Source: CALAED01 sp035765195 (GTDB lineage Bacteria; Actinomycetota; Actinomycetes; Streptosporangiales; Streptosporangiaceae). Taken from it: a stretch of 64,000 bases of DNA. Under the pieces are notes generated by a model that worked only from the letters and a program-made list of their open reading frames with translations, had not been told where the DNA came from and did no database searches. How positions within the stretch are numbered: the stretch's first letter is position 1; every line of letters starts with the position of its first letter. Below are positions 17,063 to 25,477 of this stretch, one piece after another. The translations under genes were made by a program, and so were the position numbers. Location: NCBI GenBank assembly GCA_035765195.1, contig DASTYC010000038.1, positions 124,001 to 188,000 on the forward strand, written 5' to 3'.

Positions 17063-17175
17063 CTGTCCTCCTTATGGGCGCTGTGATGCTGTTAGCGGGC
17101 CATTTATCCCTACCGTTCCGCGGCCCTCGGATATTCCCGCGCCACCTCTTTCCCTGACGCCGCGGAGGACCAGGG

Positions 17176-17880
17176 GTGGTGAGCACAGTTGCCGGGGCCT
17201 ACGATCGCGGCGTGAGTGCCGACAGCCCCGCGCCCGCCGCGGATTCGACCCATCCCGCCCGCGCGGAGCGGCTCGCGCTGTGCGAGCTGATGTCCCAGCT
17301 GGGGCCCGAAGCGCCGACCATGTGCGAGGGATGGCGGACCGCGGACCTCGCGGCCCACCTGGTCATCCGCGAACACCGCCCGGACGCCGCCGCCGGCATC
17401 CTCCTCCCGCCGCTGGGCGGTCACATGGAGCGCGTGCGGAAGAAGGTGCTGGCGACCACGTCCTTCGCCGAGCTGCTGGATCGCATCAGGCAGGGCCCGC
17501 CCACCTTGTCGATCTTCGGGTTGCCCGGCATGGACAAGGCGCTCAACACCGCGGAGTACTTCGTCCATCACGAGGACGTCCGGCGTGCCCAGCCGGGCTG
17601 GGAGCCGCGTCCCGCGGACCCGGCGCGCGATGAGTTCCTGTGGCGGCGGCTGCGCGGCACCGCCCGGCTCATCATGCGCAAGGTGCCCGCCGAGGTGACG
17701 GTGGTGCGGCCGGACGGCAAGACGCTGCTGATCACCAAGGGCGGCAAGCGGGCGCGCGTGCACGGCCCGGTGAGTGAGCTGGTGTTGTGGGTGTTCGGCC
17801 GCACCGACGTGGCCCAGGTGCGCTTCACCGGCGAGGCCGACGCCGTCGCCGCGCTCGCCGAGAACCGGTGGGGCGTCTGA
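17176..17880 (+). CDS. TIGR03085 family metal-binding protein
   Basis: About 234 residues. The DinB/mycothiol maleylpyruvate isomerase-like N-terminal bundle shows PTMCEGWRTADLAAHLVIREHRPD, and the metal-site region AEYFVHHEDVRRAQPGW is typical of TIGR03085. In Streptomyces this family also lies near hisI. Two adjacent GTGs (17176, 17179) follow GGAGGACC; a later GTG at 17212 is possible. Function unknown; related proteins use mycothiol as cofactor, so a thiol-transfer role is plausible. It is divergent from the ABC exporter operon with a 113-base gap. Confidence 0.85.
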   Translation: MVSTVAGAYDRGVSADSPAPAADSTHPARAERLALCELMSQLGPEAPTMCEGWRTADLAAHLVIREHRPDAAAGILLPPLGGHMERVRKKVLATTSFAELLDRIRQGPPTLSIFGLPGMDKALNTAEYFVHHEDVRRAQPGWEPRPADPARDEFLWRRLRGTARLIMRKVPAEVTVVRPDGKTLLITKGGKRARVHGPVSELVLWVFGRTDVAQVRFTGEADAVAALAENRWGV

Positions 17881-18552
17881 GGCCGCCGCATCGCCGCGGT
17901 CGCCGGGCTCGGCCCCCTACTCGCCGCCGGACTGTGCGACTGCGCCAAGGGCGCGGGCGGCCCGCTGCTCGCCGGCCCGCGTGACCGCCCGCGGCCGGCC
18001 GCCCTCGCCGTCGCGGGCCACAACTGGTCACCGGCGCTGTCGGGCGCCGGCGGCCGGGGCATCTCGCCCGCGCTCGGGCGCCCTGACCGTGACCGCGCGG
18101 GCGGCTGCCGGCGAGGTGCGGCTGATCGGCTTCCTGGAGTCGCTCGACCGGCCGGCGCGCGGCGGCCGGGTGCCCGGGGTGGCCGCCGCCGCGGCCCGGC
18201 GCACCGGGCTGAGCTTCATGTTCGAGCTGCGCGCCGGGCGGATCAGGCCGCTGCGCCCGGCGGGCGGACGAGCCGCGGCGATCGACCGCAAGGTCCGCCG
18301 CTGCGCCGGCACGGGCGCGGGTGTGGCCGACATCGTCGTGCTCGAGGCCGCCCCGGTCATTTCGGCGAGGAGCTGCGCGAACGGCCGCGCGAGCGCGTCG
18401 GCATCGGACTTGATCTGACGGGAACGTTCGGCAGCGCCATCCTCGTCCATGCCGGCCCCGGCGTCGCCGGGCTCGCCTGGCGTCGGCGGCAGGGGCCGTG
18501 TGAACCCGTCACCGGCGGCGAGGGCGGCGAGTTCGATGTTTCCGCACCATAA
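17881..18552 (+). pseudogene. Decayed PlsY-like (glycerol-3-phosphate acyltransferase) gene
   Basis: No open frame with a start spans this stretch, but three consecutive coding-like frames do. Frame one begins directly after the TGA at 17880 and reads LLAAGLCDCAKGAGGPLL, then AVAGHNWSPALSGAGGRGIS, which resembles the PlsY GHxxPxFxxFxGGKG motif region. Near 18,075 the reading moves to another frame (ALTVTARAAAGEVRLIGFLE to IVVLEAAPV), and near 18,359 to a third (HFGEELRERPRE...LDLTGTFGSAILVHAG), ending at TAA 18,550. The parts after the first shift are not recognised. Third-position GC stays high in each segment, so decay is recent, or sequencing errors are present. Confidence 0.5.
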
Positions 18553-18593
18553 AGGGCTTGCTCCTTTGGTGGTCGGCTGCGCATGCTGCTTGC

Positions 18594-19835
18594 GTGAACA
18601 AGGTCGCGATCCAACCCGCGGGCACGCTGCACGGGACCCTGCAGCGTGGCCTGGGCCGAGCCGCGCGGCGCGCCGCGGACATCAGGGGCGCCGACGAGCT
18701 CATCTACGACTGCGTGCGTCACGATCCCCGCTGGGACCGGCAGTGCGAGTCGCGTGGCCTGTACTACGCACGGCTGGTCGTCGACCTGGAGCTGTCGGCC
18801 CGGCCGATCGTCGATCATCTTTTCGACGTGTCCGACCTGGTGGACACCGACGAATGGCGCACCTCGCTGGCCATCGAGGTGCTGGCCGACCTCGTCAAGC
18901 TGAGCCGGCGCGACGCGGCGGCACCGCTGCGCCGCTATGCCGAGGAGGGGTGGAACTGGTTCGAGGCGCTCGACGCGCTGCTCCAGATCGGCGATGCCTC
19001 CCTCGTGGCCGGCCTCGACGAGGTCGCCGTCGAGCGCTGCGATGACGATGATCTCTACTGGCTGGCGGCCGACGCCGGCAATCCCATCGTCCGCGACTGG
19101 GCCGCCCGGCATCCGCGCGTCGCCGAGGCGCTGGCCCGCCGGCAGACGAGCGAACGGCCGCGCCGCCGCGACCCCGGCCCGTCGAACCGGCCGGACGCCG
19201 AGCTCGCCGAGCTCGCCCATCGCGGCGACGACGGGGCGGTCGAGGCGATCTTGGAGCTGGGCCGCCGGCGCAGCCCGGTCCTGCTGGATCTCGCCGAGGA
19301 GTTCTTGCCGCAGCGGCCGAACCGCTGGGGCAGCGTGGTCTGCCGCGCGCTGCGCGATTTCGGCTCGGCGGCGCTGCCCCGCGCCCGCACCTGGGCGACG
19401 TGCGGGTCGGCGTGCTCCGACGTCGGCATCGACATCGTCGCCAGGCACGGCACTCAGCAGGACATCCCGCTGCTCCTCAACGACCTGGACCGTGCGCTCG
19501 ACCAAGGCGACTGGGGCGCGGCGGCGAGCCCGGCCGAAGGGCTCGGCCGGCTGCGCGCCGGCGCCGCCGTACCGGTCCTGGAACGCACGTGGGACGAGTC
19601 CGCCTACGCCTACCTGCGCCCGCGCCTGCTGACCGCGCTCATGCGAACCGCCCCCCACACCGGGGAGTCGTTCGCCACCGAGGGCCTGTGGGACTGCGAG
19701 GAGGACGTCCGGCGGATCGCCGCCGGCGCGGCGCCGCTCGACGAGGCCGCCACGGTGCGGCTGCGCCGGCTGCGACGCGACCCGGCGGAGGACCCGCGGG
19801 TCGTCTCCGCCGCCGCGACCCGGCTCGCCTCCTGA
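18594..19835 (+). CDS. HEAT-repeat-like hypothetical protein
   Basis: About 413 residues from GTG 18594. Mostly helical, Ala/Leu/Arg-rich with paired-helix periodicity: RTSLAIEVLADLVKLSRRDAA, WNWFEALDALLQIGDASLV, RPRLLTALMRTAPHTGES, ARRAAD-type capping segments. This looks like an irregular HEAT/ARM solenoid for protein binding. Not matched to a named family. No signal peptide or TM. It lies between two degraded stretches in an accessory interval. Confidence 0.65.
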   Translation: MNKVAIQPAGTLHGTLQRGLGRAARRAADIRGADELIYDCVRHDPRWDRQCESRGLYYARLVVDLELSARPIVDHLFDVSDLVDTDEWRTSLAIEVLADLVKLSRRDAAAPLRRYAEEGWNWFEALDALLQIGDASLVAGLDEVAVERCDDDDLYWLAADAGNPIVRDWAARHPRVAEALARRQTSERPRRRDPGPSNRPDAELAELAHRGDDGAVEAILELGRRRSPVLLDLAEEFLPQRPNRWGSVVCRALRDFGSAALPRARTWATCGSACSDVGIDIVARHGTQQDIPLLLNDLDRALDQGDWGAAASPAEGLGRLRAGAAVPVLERTWDESAYAYLRPRLLTALMRTAPHTGESFATEGLWDCEEDVRRIAAGAAPLDEAATVRLRRLRRDPAEDPRVVSAAATRLAS

Positions 19836-20109
19836 GCCGCGCGCATCTCGACCAACCTCGAGTTCAAGCCCTCCGACTCCGGCGCCGACCCGTACCCGGT
19901 GCGCGGCGCGAGGCCTTCGGCCCGTACGACGCCGCCTATGAGTGCTCCCGGCGATTCACGACGCTCTAAGGAGCCCAGCCGCTCAAGGAGTTCCGTTGAA
20001 GCAGCGACCGGGGGCGCGGTCCCGGTCGTTCGTCTGCGACAATCCCTACCCGTGACGATCTCCCGGCGAAAACGGTCGTCAACAGGGCTTTTCACACATC
20101 GGAGGTCTG
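19836..20109 (+). other. Gap with a possible gene remnant
   Basis: Immediately after the HEAT-like stop, one frame reads RISTNLEFKPSDSGADPYPV and a second reads REAFGPYDAAYECSRRFTTL to a stop at 19,967. Together they look like the C-terminal end of a lost gene interrupted by a frameshift. No start, no identification. The last 40 bases carry the ribosome site of the next gene. Confidence 0.3.
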
Positions 20110-20682
20110 GTGCGGGGATTGGTGATCGGTGCCGCCCTGGGCATCGAGGCGCGGGCGCTGCGGCGTGGTCTGTCGACGACCCCCGTCGTACACGTCGGTT
20201 ACCGGGCGCGGCGGGCGCACCGGCTGCCGGACCACGGCGCGTTGCTCGTCGCGGGCTTCGGGGGGGCGCTGACCGGCGACCTGCGGCCCGGTGACATCGT
20301 CGTGGCGACCGAGATCCGGGGGACGAACGTGCTCGTGCGGTGCGCGGGCCGTGACGAGCTGGCCGACGAGCTGCGTGCCGACGAGCTGCCCGTCGTCACG
20401 GCGCCGCTGTCCACCATCGATCACATCGTGCGGCCGGCCGAGATCGCCGAGCTGTCGGCCACCGGGGCCCGCGTGGTCGACATGGAGTCGGCGGTACTCG
20501 CCGCCACCGTGGGCGCGCGGCCGATCGCGGCGGTCCGCGTCATCGTCGACACACCTGACCATCCGCTGCTGCGGCCCGCCACGCTCTGGCACGGAACCAC
20601 GGCCTGGCGCACGCTCCGGCGTCTCGGCCCCGCCATCGAACGCTGGGCCGCGCGCCGGACGTTCCTCGAACCGCCCGGGTAG
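20110..20682 (+). CDS. Nucleoside phosphorylase-like protein (HpnG-like)
   Basis: 190 residues. The PNP/UDP-phosphorylase fold is suggested by LVIGAALGIEARALRRGL at the N-terminus, GALTGDLRPGDIVVATEI, and the substrate-binding ARVVDMESAVLAATV. Short members with this layout occur in hopanoid clusters as HpnG, which releases adenine from adenosylhopane. No other hopanoid genes lie here, so the specific role stays open. The GTG at 20110 is fixed by GGAGG five bases upstream. Confidence 0.72.
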   Translation: MRGLVIGAALGIEARALRRGLSTTPVVHVGYRARRAHRLPDHGALLVAGFGGALTGDLRPGDIVVATEIRGTNVLVRCAGRDELADELRADELPVVTAPLSTIDHIVRPAEIAELSATGARVVDMESAVLAATVGARPIAAVRVIVDTPDHPLLRPATLWHGTTAWRTLRRLGPAIERWAARRTFLEPPG

Positions 20683-20698
20683 GCGGGCGGAAACCGGC

Positions 20699-20732
20699 CG
20701 GCGGCCGCTCCGGTGAGCCGGAACGGCCGCCG
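20699..20732. terminator. Bidirectional hairpin between convergent genes
   Basis: CGGCGGCCGCTCCGG and CCGGAACGGCCGCCG pair over 15 bp with one mismatch and a TGAG loop, centred between the convergent phosphorylase-like and coiled-coil genes. It probably ends both transcripts. Confidence 0.7.
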
Positions 20733-20746
20733 CTCGGGTCGTGCGG

Positions 20747-21064
20747 TCAGTTGACGCTGGAGAGCCGCTCCAGGATCTGCTGGAGCATCTCGCCATGCCG
20801 ATCGAGCGTCTTGCCCTGCTGCTCGAGCAGCTGACCGTGCCGCTCGAGGATCTTCTCGTGGCGTTCGAGGATCTTGCCGTGTTGTGCCTGCGTCTTTTCG
20901 ATGCGGTTGACCGTCGTACGGACCTCGACGAGGTTCTCGGCGAGGAAGTCTTGGCGTCCCATCGCGGTGTCCGCCCTGAGCAGCGCCCCGGCGACGTCGT
21001 TGTAGAGCTTGCAGTACTGGTTTTCCAGTACCGCGACGCGCTCGGGGAGTTCGAGTGTGGCCAT
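20747..21064 (-). CDS. Small coiled-coil protein with a 7-residue repeat
   Basis: 105 residues, soluble. The second half is a nearly perfect heptad series on the pattern HGxxLxx: HGKILER, HEKILER, HGQLLEQ, QGKTLDR, HGEMLQQ. The first half is a predicted helix too (ERVAVLENQYCKLYNDVAGALL). Such short coiled coils often oligomerise and act as scaffolds. No family is recognised. The ribosome site is weak (GGA about 13 bases upstream of ATG 21064). Confidence 0.75.
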   Translation of the reverse strand: MATLELPERVAVLENQYCKLYNDVAGALLRADTAMGRQDFLAENLVEVRTTVNRIEKTQAQHGKILERHEKILERHGQLLEQQGKTLDRHGEMLQQILERLSSVN

Positions 21065-21341
21065 GTCGCAGGGATCCTTCCGTTGATGAGGAGAAATGGG
21101 TGCGACGCAGCCGTGCTTCCCGCTTAGTTCTTATGGTTCTGTCGTGTGGTCATCATCCGTAAGGGGTGCTAACGGGACCGACTGGCTGCCGGCCGCTCGT
21201 GCCGGGGGATCCCGGCCGGAAGGAAGCTGGCGTCGGGGATGAAGGTAGCAGCCGCGACTCTTGATCGTTAACAAAAGCCCAGCTCAATGCCCCTTTTGCC
21301 GGTGGTTGTGGTGAAAAATGAGGTGCCGGCGGGGCCGACGA

Positions 21342-22388
21342 TCACAGCTCGATGACGACCTTGACGTCGTCGCCGCCGGGTTCGAAGGCCTCGGCCGCGC
21401 GCTCCAGCGGCAGCCGCCGGGTGATGAGCCGGCGCAGCCAGGAACGGTCGGCCTTGGCCAGGGCCGCGGCGGCCTGCTCGTAGTGGCGATGGTTGGCGTT
21501 GACCGACCCGAAGACCACGTCGTTTTGCAGCACGATCTCGCGGTTGACCGCGCCCGCGTCGATCCCCACCGTCCGGCCCGCCGTGGACACCCCCGTCAGG
21601 CAGACGATGCCGGCGGCGGCGTTGTGCTCCATGGCGTCGAGCACCAGCTTGCCCACCCCGGTCGCCTCCACGACGATGTCGGGCTCGGCCCGCCTGGCCA
21701 CCTCCGGGACGCCATCGCTGTGATAAACCGCGCCGAGGTCCCGCACGAGCCGCGGCTTGACGCCCGTCTCGACCCGGTCGAGAACGTGGACCTCGAGCCC
21801 GCGCTGCACGCCGAGCAGCGCGGCCAGCAGCCCGATGGGACCCGCGCCGGTGACGAGGACGCGACGGGGGCCGAACCAGGCCCGGTTGCCGATCCGCTCG
21901 ATGTGGTCCCACGCCTTGGCCACGACGGTCGCCGGTTCGAGCAGCATGCCGACCTCGGCCAGGTCCGGCTCCAGCCGGACCGCGTAGTCGGCCTCGACGG
22001 TCCACTGCCGCGAGCCGTACCCGTGGAGTTCCTTGATGCCGCGCTCGGTGTAGCGCCCGTTGCGGCACATGTCGAACTCGCCGCGCGCGCAGGCGGGACA
22101 TGGTTCGGGGTCGGGGCGCCGCACGATGCCGACGACGAGGTCGCCGGGGCGCAGCCGGCTCCCCTCCGGCGCGGTGCGCACCCGGCCGAGCGACTCGTGG
22201 CCGAGGATGAGCCGGTCGTCGCCGGGCGGCGCCCAGCCGTAGCCGCCGGCCGCGATCTCGCGGTCGGTGCCGCACACGCCGAGCGCGAGCCCCTCCACGA
22301 GCAACTCGCCGTCGCCGGGCACCGGGTCGGGCATCTCGGTCACGGCCAGTGACCCCTGGGTCATCGGTACCACGGTCAACGCGCGCAT
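21342..22388 (-). CDS. Zinc-dependent glucose 1-dehydrogenase-like MDR alcohol dehydrogenase
   Basis: 348 residues. Medium-chain dehydrogenase with catalytic zinc region LGVCGTDREI...ILGHESLGRV, a structural-zinc-like Cys cluster (PEPCPACARGEFDMC), and the Rossmann motif VLVTGAGPIGLLAALLG. The pattern GYGWAPPGDDRLILGHE and CRNGRYTERGIKELHGYGS is typical of microbial glucose 1-dehydrogenase-type MDRs. The ATG at 22388 has AAAGGACC upstream. Substrate not certain. It lies just after hisF on the same strand. Confidence 0.83.
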   Translation of the reverse strand: MRALTVVPMTQGSLAVTEMPDPVPGDGELLVEGLALGVCGTDREIAAGGYGWAPPGDDRLILGHESLGRVRTAPEGSRLRPGDLVVGIVRRPDPEPCPACARGEFDMCRNGRYTERGIKELHGYGSRQWTVEADYAVRLEPDLAEVGMLLEPATVVAKAWDHIERIGNRAWFGPRRVLVTGAGPIGLLAALLGVQRGLEVHVLDRVETGVKPRLVRDLGAVYHSDGVPEVARRAEPDIVVEATGVGKLVLDAMEHNAAAGIVCLTGVSTAGRTVGIDAGAVNREIVLQNDVVFGSVNANHRHYEQAAAALAKADRSWLRRLITRRLPLERAAEAFEPGGDDVKVVIEL

Positions 22389-22475
22389 GGCGAGGTCCTT
22401 TCCCCGCCGCGCCAGCGTCATGTCCCGCGCCGCGCGAATCCGCCGGCGAGCGTCACGGACGGCGGCGGACGCCCG

Positions 22476-23255
22476 TCACACGCGGGCCGAGATCGGGCGA
22501 ACCGGATGCCCCGCCGCACGCAGCGACGCCTTGACGTCGGCGATCGACAGGTCACCGAAATGGAAGACGCTGGCGGCCAGCACCGCGTCGGCGCCCGCCG
22601 TCACTGCCGGGGCGAAGTGTTCGATCGCGCCCGCGCCGCCGCTGGCGATGACGGGGACGCGCACCACGGATCGGACCTGGCGGATCATCTCCAGGTCGAA
22701 TCCGTTCTTGGTGCCGTCGGCGTCCATCGAGTTGAGGAGGATCTCGCCGACCCCGAGCTCCTGTCCCCGCCGTGCCCACTCGATCGCGTCGATACCGGTG
22801 CCGACGCGACCGCCGTGCGTGGTGACCTCGAACCCGGACGGGGTGCCGGGCGAGCGCCTGGCATCGACCGACAGCACCACGCACTGGGAGCCGAACCGGT
22901 GCGCCGCCTCGCGCAGGAAATCGGGCCGCGCGATCGCCGCGGTGTTGATCGACACCTTGTCGGCGCCGGCGCGCAGCAACCGGTCCACGTCGCCGACCTC
23001 GCGGACGCCGCCGCCCACCGTGAGCGGGATGAACACCTGATCGGCCGTCCGGCCCACCACGTCGTACATCGTGGCCCGTCCGCCGCTGGAGGCCGTGATA
23101 TCGAGGAAGGTCAGCTCGTCGGCGCCCTCCTCGTCGTAGCGCTTGGCCAGCTCGACGGGGTCGCCGGCATCCCGCAGGTTCCGGAAGTTGACGCCTTTGA
23201 CCACCCGTCCGGCGTCCACGTCGAGGCACGGGATGATCCGCACCGCGACGGTCAT
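22476..23255 (-). CDS. hisF: Imidazole glycerol phosphate synthase cyclase subunit
   Basis: 259 residues, TIM barrel. With HisH it forms imidazole glycerol phosphate and AICAR from PRFAR and glutamine-derived ammonia. Catalytic Asp12 (RIIPCLDVDAGRVVKG) and the second Asp in VVLSVDARR are present, as are LTVGGGVR and IASGGAG phosphate loops. It lies 34 bases after hisA. Its partner hisH is 13 kb away at 36.6 kb, which is unusual. Confidence 0.97.
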   Translation of the reverse strand: MTVAVRIIPCLDVDAGRVVKGVNFRNLRDAGDPVELAKRYDEEGADELTFLDITASSGGRATMYDVVGRTADQVFIPLTVGGGVREVGDVDRLLRAGADKVSINTAAIARPDFLREAAHRFGSQCVVLSVDARRSPGTPSGFEVTTHGGRVGTGIDAIEWARRGQELGVGEILLNSMDADGTKNGFDLEMIRQVRSVVRVPVIASGGAGAIEHFAPAVTAGADAVLAASVFHFGDLSIADVKASLRAAGHPVRPISARV

Positions 23256-23289
23256 GACCGCGCTCCCCGCCGCACCGCGCCGCACCGGC

Positions 23290-24009
23290 TCATCGGACCG
23301 CCGCCAGCGCCTCGGCGAGCGTGAACGCCCCGGCGTACAGCGCCTTGCCCACGATCGTGCCCTCGAGGCCGTACGGCTCGAGGGCGGCGAGGGCGCGCAG
23401 GTCGTCGAGCGAGGCCACGCCGCCGGACGCGACGACGGGCCGGTCGGTACGGGCACAGACCTCGCGGAGCAGATCGACGTTGGGGCCGCGCAGCGTGCCG
23501 TCCTTCGTCACGTCGGTGACCACATAACGCGGGCAGCCGTCGGCGTCGAGGCGGGCCAGCACGTCCCACAGGTCACCGCCGTCCTTGGTCCAGCCGCGGG
23601 CCGCGAGGGTGGTGCCGCGCACGTCGAGGCCGACGGCGATCTTGTCGCCGTGCGTCTCGATGGCCTTGCGGCACCACGCGGGGTCCTCCAGCGCCGCGGT
23701 GCCGATGTTGACGCGGGCACAGCCGGTGGCCAGGGCGGCCTCCAGCGAGTCGTCGTCACGGATGCCCCCCGACAGTTCGACCCGCACGTCGAGGCGGCGG
23801 GTGACATCGGCCAGCAGCGCGCGGTTCGACCCGCGCCGGAACGCGGCGTCGAGGTCGACGAGGTGGATCCACTCGGCACCCGCCCGCTGCCAGGCGAGCG
23901 CCGCCTCGAGCGGATCGCCGTAGGACGTCTCGGTGCCGGCCGCGCCCTGCACCAGGCGGACGGCCTGACCGTCGGCCACGTCGACGGCGGGAAGCAACGT
24001 GAACGTCAT
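23290..24009 (-). CDS. priA: PriA-type HisA: ProFAR isomerase, probably also TrpF
   Basis: 239 residues. TIM-barrel isomerase with catalytic Asp10 (LLPAVDVADGQAVRLVQG) and the second Asp in VVTDVTKDGTLRGPN. In actinobacteria this enzyme (PriA) carries out both the HisA and the TrpF reactions because no separate trpF exists. TrpF is not seen in this window, which agrees. The ATG at 24009 is preferred to the longer frame since it gives the conserved MTFTLLPAVDV start. Confidence 0.95.
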   Translation of the reverse strand: MTFTLLPAVDVADGQAVRLVQGAAGTETSYGDPLEAALAWQRAGAEWIHLVDLDAAFRRGSNRALLADVTRRLDVRVELSGGIRDDDSLEAALATGCARVNIGTAALEDPAWCRKAIETHGDKIAVGLDVRGTTLAARGWTKDGGDLWDVLARLDADGCPRYVVTDVTKDGTLRGPNVDLLREVCARTDRPVVASGGVASLDDLRALAALEPYGLEGTIVGKALYAGAFTLAEALAAVR

Positions 24010-24081
24010 GTTCCGAAGGGTATCGGTTGGCCGCCGGAACCCTTGCCGATCTCCGGCGGCCAATGGGCGGCGAGCACCGCG

Positions 24082-24699
24082 TCAATAGCCCGCGCCGACG
24101 GTGCGCTGACGGCGGGCCATCACGGCGAGCACGTGCTCGACCAACGTGATCAGCACCTGCTTGCCCGACTCCCGCTGGCGGACGTCGCACAAGATGACGG
24201 GGATTTCGGGGTCGAGGTCGAGGGCGTTCCTGATCTCCTCGGAGTCGTAACGGAACGAGCCTTCGAAGCAGTTCACGCCGATGATGAACGGCAGCCCGCG
24301 CCGCTCGAAGTAGTCGATGGACGGAAAGCTGTCGGCCAGCCGCCGAGTGTCCGCCAAGACGACGGCACCGAGCGCGCCCAGCGCCAGCTCGTCCCACATG
24401 AACCAGAAGCGGTCTTGGCCGGGAGTGCCGAAGAGGTAGAGCACGAGTCCGTCGCGCAGCGTGATCCGGCCGAAGTCCATCGCCACTGTGGTGGTGGTCT
24501 TCTGCTCGACGCCGGTGGTGTCGTCGATGCCCAGGCTCCGGTCGGTGAGCCGCTCTTCCGTACGGAGCGGGCGGATCTCACTGACGGCGCCGACAAGGGT
24601 CGTCTTGCCGACGCCGAACCCTCCGGCAACAAGGATCTTGACCGCGAGAGGCATGGCAGGGCGCTGAGAGTGGTACGAGTCAGAGCGCCTTGAGTCCAT
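24082..24699 (-). CDS. cvnD: Conservon GTPase (CvnD-like)
   Basis: 205 residues. Small Ras/MglA-like ATP/GTP-binding protein: P-loop GGFGVGKTT, switch region TTTVAMDFGRI, Walker B-like LFGTPGQDRFWFM, and a NCF/CDVR pair in place of the NKxD region. CvnD is the output GTPase of Streptomyces conservons. The start at 24699 overlaps the preceding DUF742 gene by 20 bases, a conserved feature of these operons. Last gene of the four-gene set. Confidence 0.93.
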   Translation of the reverse strand: MDSRRSDSYHSQRPAMPLAVKILVAGGFGVGKTTLVGAVSEIRPLRTEERLTDRSLGIDDTTGVEQKTTTTVAMDFGRITLRDGLVLYLFGTPGQDRFWFMWDELALGALGAVVLADTRRLADSFPSIDYFERRGLPFIIGVNCFEGSFRYDSEEIRNALDLDPEIPVILCDVRQRESGKQVLITLVEHVLAVMARRQRTVGAGY

Positions 24700-25054
24700 G
24701 TAGCACTTCCTTGAGTACGTGTTCGTTGGGCGTCTGGTTTGTGGAAGCGGGCTTACGTACGACGATCAGTCCATGCTCCAATAGATCGCCGAGCAGTACG
24801 CGCACAACGCCCAGCGGCAGGCGCAATTTGGCGGAGATCTCCGCGACAGAGTGCGGGCGGACGCAGAGCTCGAGGATGGCGAGATGCTCGGGACCGGCTC
24901 CCGGCGGGGCGAAGGAGGCGGTCGCGGCCGCGGCGATGATGGCGATCAGGTCGAAGCCCTCGCGAGTCGGCCGGGTGCGACCGCGGGTCAACGCGTACGG
25001 CCGGACAACCGGGCCGGCCTCGTCGTCGAGCCACTCGCTCTCCGATCCTGTCAT
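24680..25054 (-). CDS. cvnC: Conservon DUF742 protein (CvnC-like)
   Basis: 124 residues. DUF742 hallmark VVRPYALTRGRTRP near the N-terminus and a winged-helix-like part (HSVAEISAKLRLPLGVVRVLLGDLLEHGLI), followed by PNEHVLKEVLHGLKAL. Thought to link the kinase-like CvnA and CvnB to the GTPase. It starts 6 bases after cvnB. Confidence 0.93.
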   Translation of the reverse strand: MTGSESEWLDDEAGPVVRPYALTRGRTRPTREGFDLIAIIAAAATASFAPPGAGPEHLAILELCVRPHSVAEISAKLRLPLGVVRVLLGDLLEHGLIVVRKPASTNQTPNEHVLKEVLHGLKAL

Positions 25055-25060
25055 GTACGA

Positions 25061-25477
25061 TCACTCGCCGCCGATCGGCTCCACCGCCGAGCGCGGCAGC
25101 GTCGCCAGGTGCTGTCCGACCCGCCGCACGAGCATGGCCATTTCGTAGGCGATCAGGCCGACGTCGGCATCGGCGCCGGCCAGCACCGCCATGCACGCGC
25201 CGTGACCGGCGGCGGTCACGAACAAGAACGCGTGCTCCATCTCGATGATGGTCTGCCGCACGGTGCCCCCGCCGAACTGACGCCCCGCGGTGCGGGCCAG
25301 GCTCTGAAAGCTGGCGGCGACCGCGGACAGGTGCTCGGCGTCCTCGCGGCCCAGGCCGGTCGACGAGCCGACCAGCAGGCCGTCGCTGGACAGCACCACC
25401 ACCTGCTTGACCTGGGGCACTCCGTTGACGAGGGTGTCGAGCAGCCAGTTGAGCTCCGCAGCCGCACTCCCCGACAT
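25061..25477 (-). CDS. cvnB: Conservon roadblock/LC7 protein (CvnB-like)
   Basis: 138 residues. Roadblock/LC7 fold with ELNWLLDTLVNGVPQVKQVVVLSSDGLLVGSS and a C-terminal helix (VGLIAYEMAMLVRRVGQHL). In conservons it is the presumed regulator of the CvnD GTPase. The ATG at 25477 shares a base with the cvnA stop (TGATG) and has GGGAGG upstream. Confidence 0.93.
   Translation of the reverse strand: MSGSAAAELNWLLDTLVNGVPQVKQVVVLSSDGLLVGSSTGLGREDAEHLSAVAASFQSLARTAGRQFGGGTVRQTIIEMEHAFLFVTAAGHGACMAVLAGADADVGLIAYEMAMLVRRVGQHLATLPRSAVEPIGGE

Noticed and set aside
20110..20682. Hopanoid biosynthesis cluster
   Set aside because: Only one HpnG-like gene is present; no squalene-hopene cyclase, hpnC, hpnD, hpnE or hpnH nearby.
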